DNA from: CAYOXX01 sp964408025
Lineage (GTDB): Bacteria > Acidobacteriota > DATKUA01
Length of the DNA: 55,568 nt
Direction: 5' to 3'
NCBI GenBank assembly: GCA_964408025.1
Contig: CAYOXX010000007.1
Location: 1-55,568 of the forward strand
A model generated the notes under the pieces. The model made no database searches, was not told the origin of the DNA, and saw only the letters and a list, made by a program, of their open reading frames with translations. Positions 50,875-55,568 of this stretch are shown here, in pieces. The first letter of the stretch is position 1; each line of letters opens with the position of its first letter. Both the position numbers and the translations under genes were made by a program.

Positions 50875-52308
50875 GTGAAACCGAAGGATCTTTTCTTAGC
50901 CCTGGTCGCTTCTCTTCTTTTCATAGCCAGTGCATCCGCCCAGCAGCTGCTTAACGGGTCCCCCTATCGTATCGATAGCAGCAGCCCGAACGTGAACGTC
51001 CGGGACGGCGCGGTGGTCTTCAACGGCTCCGCCCACGGCGTCTTCTATTCGTGCAGGGGCACGAGCGACGAGGACGACCAGGTTTACTTCCGCCGCCTAG
51101 CCGCCGACGGAACTCCCCGCGGGCCGCAAATGTTGGTGCTCGCCAACACGGGAGGGGATTACGTGATGGCGGCCGACTGGGACGGCTCGGCTTACATCGT
51201 GGCAGCGGCCAACCAAGAGAGCGAGCGCGTGTTGCTGTTGCGTGTCGCCAGGGATGGCACCCTTCTCGCCACGCGCGAACTCGCAGGCGACTTCGCATAC
51301 TCGCCCCCTGGAGCCTCGATCGACGCCTCCAACAGCGCCTTCATCAAGGCCGTTGGGGGCACGGTTTTCCTCTGCTTCACCGACGGCACCGAGATCGGCA
51401 AGCGGCGCGTGATACTGGCACGCGGTCCCGCGCTGCTCGATGGCGAGGAGTCATTTGCGGCGGTCGCGCTGCCCCAGGGATCGCTGGGTAACGCCAACCT
51501 GCTCGGGATGACCTGCGACACCGAAGGCTTCCTCGCCCTGATCGGCGAGCGCGGACTCCACGACCAGGAAATCAAGGATGTGCTGCTGATCCGCATCGAC
51601 TTCGACGGCAACCCCGTCGGCGCTCCCTTCGCGCTCGAGGCGACAGTCACACCCTCACGCTACCTGGCCGGCCCGGTCTTCTTCGGCGACGGCTACCTGC
51701 TGGTTTGCTGCCGGCACTCGGGCTCCGGCTACGCCAACACATCCCTGGTCTTCGACTCCGACGGAAAGACCCTGGCCGGGCCGAACGACCTCGGCCTAGC
51801 GGGTGAGATGCTCTGGCGCAATCCGACCTGGAACGGAAGCCACCTGACGTGCTTCGCCACCAACAACTCGATGCTCTTCGCCTCGTTCAACGCAAAGGGC
51901 AGGATCATCGGCGAACCGATCGACTACGCTGACGGCATAGCTACCCCCGGGTTCTCGCCGAACCAAGCCTTCACCGGGATGGGCAACACGCTGGTCTACA
52001 CCGCCAACTCCGGCACCGGCTACTTCCAGCTCTTTGCCAATCAGGTAAGTATCCCCGACGGCATCGCGAAGCCCAGGGTCGCCTACTTCGCGGCTGGCGG
52101 ATCGGACACCGGCGACGGTGAGCGGGTGATCTTCTGGTCCGCGACTGGATGCCAAACCGTTACCATCAGGGGCAACGGGATCAAACTCCGGAGGCTTCCC
52201 CCCGTAGGCTGCGCCGTCGTGCGGGTGTCCGAAAAGAAGCTGCGGCTTACCATCACAGCCCGCGGACCCGGCGGCAAGGCGGCAAAGAAGATCGTCATCC
52301 GGCCCTGA
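50875..52308 (+). CDS. secreted paralog 2 with C-terminal Ig-like domain
   Basis: A 477-residue protein. I choose GTG 50875 (reads as KPKDLFLALVASLLFIASAS, a signal peptide, behind GGAAGCGG); a longer frame from 50770 would put 35 unlikely residues ahead of it. It aligns over its whole length with paralogs 1 and 3: DGAVVFNGSAHGVFYS, ADWDGSAYIVAAANQ, CDTEGFLALIGERGL, RIDFDGNPVGAPFALE, GPVFFGDGYLLV, and the closing WSATGCQTVTIRGNGIKLRR with LRLTITARGPGGKAAKK. It is separated from paralog 1 by a terminator, and a weak TTGATA (50776-50781) / TAATAT (50798-50803) pair may start its own message. The function is unknown. Confidence 0.7.
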   Translation: MKPKDLFLALVASLLFIASASAQQLLNGSPYRIDSSSPNVNVRDGAVVFNGSAHGVFYSCRGTSDEDDQVYFRRLAADGTPRGPQMLVLANTGGDYVMAADWDGSAYIVAAANQESERVLLLRVARDGTLLATRELAGDFAYSPPGASIDASNSAFIKAVGGTVFLCFTDGTEIGKRRVILARGPALLDGEESFAAVALPQGSLGNANLLGMTCDTEGFLALIGERGLHDQEIKDVLLIRIDFDGNPVGAPFALEATVTPSRYLAGPVFFGDGYLLVCCRHSGSGYANTSLVFDSDGKTLAGPNDLGLAGEMLWRNPTWNGSHLTCFATNNSMLFASFNAKGRIIGEPIDYADGIATPGFSPNQAFTGMGNTLVYTANSGTGYFQLFANQVSIPDGIAKPRVAYFAAGGSDTGDGERVIFWSATGCQTVTIRGNGIKLRRLPPVGCAVVRVSEKKLRLTITARGPGGKAAKKIVIRP

Positions 52309-52404
52309 GCCGCCAGCGGACCGCCCGGCCGCATCTACGCCGATACGTCGCAGGGGAGCCTTTCGGTCTCCGCGATGATCGGAACAGACTCGAGCGGCGC
52401 ACAG

Positions 52405-52435
52405 TTGCTTGCTACCTTACCGTCTGATATAGAAT
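52405..52435 (+). promoter_or_regulatory. possible promoter of paralog 3
   Basis: TTGCTT (52405-52410) is followed by TATAGA at 17 bases (52428-52433) or by the better TAGAAT at 19 bases (52430-52435). The start codon is at 52517. Matches are moderate. The gap 52309-52516 holds no gene. Confidence 0.4.
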
Positions 52436-52516
52436 TATCCGGAATAAACAGAACACACATGCGCAGGTCGAATGCCCACCTTGGCAACCGAACGGGTGTT
52501 GAACGGGGGATCAGTC

Positions 52517-53959
52517 ATGAAGCCGAGAGAATTCGTCTCTGCCTTGGCAATATCGGTCTTTTTCTGCGCTGCCGCGTTCTCCCAGGGACTGGTTTACGAG
52601 GAGCCATACCGCGTTGATTACGACAGCCCCAGCAGCTCCGCTCCCGGCGTGGTGGTGTTCAACGGTGTCGACCACGCCGCCTTTTACCCATTCCAGGGGC
52701 CGGACGATGCCGACAAGAACCTCTATTTTCGCCGGCTCGATAGCGCCGGCGTCCCGAGCGGGCCGCAGAAGAGAGTGCTTACTAATACCGGCCTCGACTG
52801 GCCGATGGCCGCCGCCTGGGACGGCTCGGCCTACGTAGTCGCCATCTCGTCGTGGATTGGGAACAGGAACATCTACCTGGTGCGGGTTTCCGCGGAAGGA
52901 AGGATGCTGGCCAGGCAGGATATCGACGGTTACGTCTACGGCGGCTTCATATACGATTTACCGATAAATCCGTTCCTCAGCGTCATCGACGACGAGATCT
53001 TCTTCTGCTTCACGGCCGGAACCAACGCAGCCAGCCGCCGCGTTATTCTGGTTCACGGTCCCAGCAAACTCGGAAGTCAGCTAACCGCCACCACGCTGCC
53101 CCAGGGAGCCCTCACCAACGCCAATATACTCGGGATGACCTGCGACACCGACGGCTTCCTGGCACTCATCGGCCAAGTCGGTCTCAGCGACCATGAAGTA
53201 AAGAAAGCGCTCCTGCTCCGTATCGACTTCAGCGGCCGGCCCGTCGGCGCTCCCTTCCCGCTCGAAGAAACGATCACCCCCGGGTCCGCCTCAGGCCCGG
53301 TATTTTTCGGCTCGGGTTATCTGATCCTCTATACGCTGAGGGAGGGTTCGAACTATCTGAACGGTTCCATCGTCATCGACGCCGAGGGCAACACGCTGAG
53401 CGGGCCCAACGACCTGGGCTGGGCTTCCGAAATGCTGTTCTGGCTTAATCCCATCTGGAACGGCAGAAATGTATCATCTTTCGCCATCGACGTGAACTGG
53501 GCAACAAACAGATTCAACAGCGTTCACTACACGTTCAACTCAAAAGGGAAGTTCCTTGCCGACCCCGTGACCTTCTACCGCCGTTCTAACGATCCCATCT
53601 TCGGCTCCTCCCAGGCATTCACGGGCCTGGCGACGACCATATTCTACGCCGCGCCGACCGGTCACATGGGTCGCTACCAACTCTATTCCAACCAGGTAAG
53701 CCTCCCACCCAGCGTTACGAAATCGAGTGTAGTCTATTTCGCGGCGGGTGATTCAGAGGTAGGAAGAAACGGAAGGATGATCGTCTGGTCCGCCACCGGC
53801 TGCAGCTCTGTTCTGATCAAAGGCAAGGGAGTAAAACTCAAGAGGCTCCCGCCAGTCGGCTGCGCAGTAGTAAAAGTAAAGGGTAAGAAGCTCAAGCTGA
53901 CGCTCACCGTCCGGGGACCCGGCGGCAAGGCGAAGGGGAAGATCGTCATCAGGCCCTGA
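52517..53959 (+). CDS. secreted paralog 3 with C-terminal Ig-like domain
   Basis: A 480-residue protein starting at ATG 52517 behind GGGGGATC, with signal peptide FVSALAISVFFCAAAFSQG. It shares the family pattern: PGVVVFNGVDHAAFYPF, AAWDGSAYVVAISSW, MTCDTDGFLALIG, RIDFSGRPVGAPFPLEE, GPVFFGSGYLILYTLREG, and the ending WSATGCSSVLIKGKGVKLKR, then KKLKLTLTVRGPGGKAKGK and IRP at the stop. The C-terminal domain is the most conserved part of the family and very rich in Lys, so it may be a shared attachment or sorting module. Function is unknown. It is followed after 30 bases by the convergent DHH gene. Confidence 0.72.
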   Translation: MKPREFVSALAISVFFCAAAFSQGLVYEEPYRVDYDSPSSSAPGVVVFNGVDHAAFYPFQGPDDADKNLYFRRLDSAGVPSGPQKRVLTNTGLDWPMAAAWDGSAYVVAISSWIGNRNIYLVRVSAEGRMLARQDIDGYVYGGFIYDLPINPFLSVIDDEIFFCFTAGTNAASRRVILVHGPSKLGSQLTATTLPQGALTNANILGMTCDTDGFLALIGQVGLSDHEVKKALLLRIDFSGRPVGAPFPLEETITPGSASGPVFFGSGYLILYTLREGSNYLNGSIVIDAEGNTLSGPNDLGWASEMLFWLNPIWNGRNVSSFAIDVNWATNRFNSVHYTFNSKGKFLADPVTFYRRSNDPIFGSSQAFTGLATTIFYAAPTGHMGRYQLYSNQVSLPPSVTKSSVVYFAAGDSEVGRNGRMIVWSATGCSSVLIKGKGVKLKRLPPVGCAVVKVKGKKLKLTLTVRGPGGKAKGKIVIRP

Positions 53960-53989
53960 CCGTAGCGGGCGGCCGGGCGGGCGGCGAGA

Positions 53990-55009
53990 TCACTCGCTTC
54001 GCTCCTCCGGGGCGTCCCCTTCACGCTCCAGCGGCTGCTGGCGCCAGAGAGCCAATATTTCGGCCAGGAGCTGCTCCTTGGCGCGCAGCATATCTTCCTT
54101 GCCGCGGCACTCGATGGTGCCGGCGCCGGCGCCCGCGTGGCCGTCGCCGATGTTCAACGTCCTCATGATCTCGCCGACGTCCTTGCCGTGCTCGCGGCCA
54201 CTGAGCAGGACGGAGAGGCTCATGCCGACGCTCAGGTTGGTGCTCTTGCGCCCGTCGAGCATCGGATTGGAAACGACCAGGGCGGCCAGGGCCTGCGGGT
54301 ACTCGAGGAAGGCCACCTGCCGGACCAGGTGGGGGCGGGTGCGGTAGCCGGTCAGGTCGACGATCGCCACCTCCCCTCCGGGGTCCTGGGGCAGGAAGGA
54401 GGCGCTCTCGCGGATCAGCTTCAGCGACCGCTCCTCTTCACCCTCGTAGCGCAGCCGTGCCTCGACTACCTCGGGGAAGCGTTCGATCTGCTCGAGCGGG
54501 TAGTCGCGCACCCAGAGCGCCACGCGGTGCAGGTAGCGCAGCCGCTCGCGGTGGTCGCCGAAGGGGGCCTTCATGCTCCTGTCGACGTTCTTGCCCGGGG
54601 TCGGGCGGCGCCACTCGTCGATCGAGCTGTAGGCGAACGAGTCGATCACGTCCGCCTCGGCCACGGTGCCGGCCAGGTAGGGCGCCATCTCCCACTCTTC
54701 GGCGAAGTAGTCGTAGACGGTCCGCGCTGCGCTCGGGTCGGGACGGAAGCGGCCCGGGATGGCGTCCGGGTCGATGCCGCGCAGCCTGACGTCCTCGAGG
54801 TTGCCTGGGTGGTGGTCAAACCACATGCCGCAGTCCAGCGGGTAGGGCAGATCGCAGACGATGTCCCCCTTGTCGATCGGGAAGCGCGCGTTCTGGACGT
54901 CCCGGGGACTGATGAAGAAGATGTTCTCCATGCCGTAGATGTGCGAGCAGATGGCGGCGCAGACGACGCCGTCGAAATCGTTGTGCGTGACTACACGTCG
55001 GAAGCCCAT
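53990..55009 (-). CDS. DHH-family phosphoesterase
   Basis: A 339-residue protein of the DHH/DHHA1 superfamily (RecJ, NrnA and pyrophosphatase relatives). Metal-binding motifs are VVTHNDFDGVVCAA (residues about 5-18), GDIVCDLPYPLDCG and WFDHHPGNLED with the name-giving DHH. The C-terminal DHHA1 substrate-binding motif reads GDGHAGAGAGTIEC. Typical members cleave short oligonucleotides, pApA or cyclic-di-nucleotide products. The length fits NrnA-like enzymes, but the DFDG and DHHPG spacing is also seen in uncharacterised groups, so the substrate is open. An ATG two codons upstream (55015) is possible. Confidence 0.85.
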   Translation of the reverse strand: MGFRRVVTHNDFDGVVCAAICSHIYGMENIFFISPRDVQNARFPIDKGDIVCDLPYPLDCGMWFDHHPGNLEDVRLRGIDPDAIPGRFRPDPSAARTVYDYFAEEWEMAPYLAGTVAEADVIDSFAYSSIDEWRRPTPGKNVDRSMKAPFGDHRERLRYLHRVALWVRDYPLEQIERFPEVVEARLRYEGEEERSLKLIRESASFLPQDPGGEVAIVDLTGYRTRPHLVRQVAFLEYPQALAALVVSNPMLDGRKSTNLSVGMSLSVLLSGREHGKDVGEIMRTLNIGDGHAGAGAGTIECRGKEDMLRAKEQLLAEILALWRQQPLEREGDAPEERSE

Positions 55010-55072
55010 CACCACTATCCGCAGCCGCCGGGCGGAGGTTGATACCGGCGGATGGGGGGAGCGCGGTCTAGG

Positions 55073-55285
55073 CTAAGTTCCGCAATCCGCGCAGTTTTGG
55101 AAGCTGCACGATTCGCAGCCGGCCCCGCCCGCGCTCGAGACCGTGCGGCTCCCACAGCTGAAGCCGAACACCGACGGAACCCTGTGGGCGTTGCCGCTCT
55201 CGCACTGGGGACAGCTCGGCTCCCGCGAGGAGCCGAGCATCAGCTTCTCGAACTCCTCGCCGCATTCGTACTCGTATATCGGCAT
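55073..55285 (-). CDS. FmdB-type zinc ribbon protein with a shortened first knuckle
   Basis: A 70-residue protein of the FmdB putative regulatory family: MPIYEYECGEEFEKLML at the start, CPQC in the middle and a Gly/Ser/Cys-rich tail (GCESCSFQNCADCG). The usual N-terminus is close to YEYxCxxCGHEFE; here the three residues that would include the second Cys of the first C-x2-C are missing, leaving a single Cys at position 8. Zinc binding may therefore rely on the later Cys. It follows ruvA by two bases and is probably cotranscribed. The cellular role of the family is not known. Confidence 0.8.
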   Translation of the reverse strand: MPIYEYECGEEFEKLMLGSSREPSCPQCESGNAHRVPSVFGFSCGSRTVSSAGGAGCESCSFQNCADCGT

Positions 55286-55287
55286 GG

Positions 55288-55568
55288 CTACAGCCCCGTA
55301 AGCCGCGCCAGCGCGGCCTTGAAGACGGAGCCGAAGTCGTCCTCTTCGCCGCGATGCTCCAGGGCCCAGGCGGCTGCCTTCTCGACCTCACGGCGCCGAT
55401 AGCCGAGGTTGATCAGGGCCGAGATCACGTCGGCCTTCAGCGCCCCGGCGGCACTGCGCGCCGGCGCCTCGATTTCCAGCTCTGCCCGTAGCTCGGGCAG
55501 CTTGTCGCGCAGCTCCAGCACCAGCCGCTCGGCAGTCTTCCTGCCGATCCCCGGAGTCTGTGCGATGC
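55288..55568 (-). CDS. ruvA: Holliday junction DNA helicase subunit RuvA, C-terminal part (runs off the window)
   Basis: Ninety-odd codons open to the right edge. The visible part begins in the second helix-hairpin-helix (IAQTPGIGRKTAERLVLEL) and then has a flexible linker rich in Ala/Glu and the C-terminal domain III (ADVISALINLGYRRREVEKA), which contacts RuvB. RuvA binds four-way junctions as a tetramer and loads the RuvB motor. The N-terminal OB domain should lie beyond 55568. The downstream DHH and FmdB-type genes are on the same strand. Confidence 0.9.
   Translation of the reverse strand, partial: IAQTPGIGRKTAERLVLELRDKLPELRAELEIEAPARSAAGALKADVISALINLGYRRREVEKAAAWALEHRGEEDDFGSVFKAALARLTGL

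Overview
The window looks like a chromosomal segment of a GC-rich, probably strictly anaerobic and uncultivated bacterium. The evidence is an oxygen-sensitive, ATP-driven aromatic-ring reduction pathway, secreted glycosidases, two sodium/solute symporters, an NDP-forming acyl-CoA synthetase (typical of fermenters and syntrophs), and ordinary bacterial housekeeping genes at the right edge (ruvA, fmdB-type, DHH phosphoesterase). I cannot name the phylum from sequence alone.

Layout. (1) Positions 1 to about 4872 are the end of an AT-richer genomic island. It carries decayed IS256, IS21 and REP-associated transposase fragments, an XRE regulator divergent from a secreted CARDB protein with a promoter/operator between them, a membrane-anchored unknown, and a tyrosine integrase. 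The island stops at a 3' fragment of tRNA-Pro(CGG), a probable attachment site. (2) 4979-20047 is a galactoside and amino-sugar locus. It has GH20 hexosaminidase (interrupted by an in-frame TGA), then GH36 alpha-galactosidase-like, galactokinase and an SSS symporter on the plus strand, converging with GH2 beta-galactosidase, a GH63-like enzyme and a second SSS symporter on the minus strand. Most of the enzymes carry signal peptides, so glycans are probably cut outside the cytoplasm and galactose is imported and phosphorylated.

(3) 20147-44090, almost entirely minus strand, is an anaerobic aromatic-acid locus. Read 5' to 3' it holds a PanE-like reductase, a single-subunit 2-hydroxyacyl-CoA dehydratase/double-cubane-type protein with its own ATPase activator, NDP-forming and AMP-forming acyl-CoA synthetases, an Oah/BamA-like ring hydrolase with an added zinc ribbon, and a dienoyl-CoA hydratase. 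After an AT-rich inserted amidohydrolase come a TetR regulator with a clear promoter/operator, bcrC-bcrB-bcrA-bcrD (class I benzoyl-CoA reductase, same order as bzdNOPQ), a ferredoxin, a large NuoG/GltD-like electron-transfer flavoprotein, a small unknown, a Had-like zinc dehydrogenase and a 4-hydroxybenzoyl-CoA-reductase-like molybdenum enzyme. Together these can activate an aromatic acid, dehydroxylate it, reduce the ring with ATP, hydrate, oxidise and open it. No lower beta-oxidation genes are in the window.

(4) 44316-55568 is mixed: a zinc-ribbon membrane protein, an ABC-F ATPase, a serine beta-lactamase-like hydrolase, three tandem paralogous secreted proteins of about 500 residues (with a decayed fragment of a fourth copy), then DHH phosphoesterase, an FmdB-type zinc ribbon and the 3' part of ruvA.
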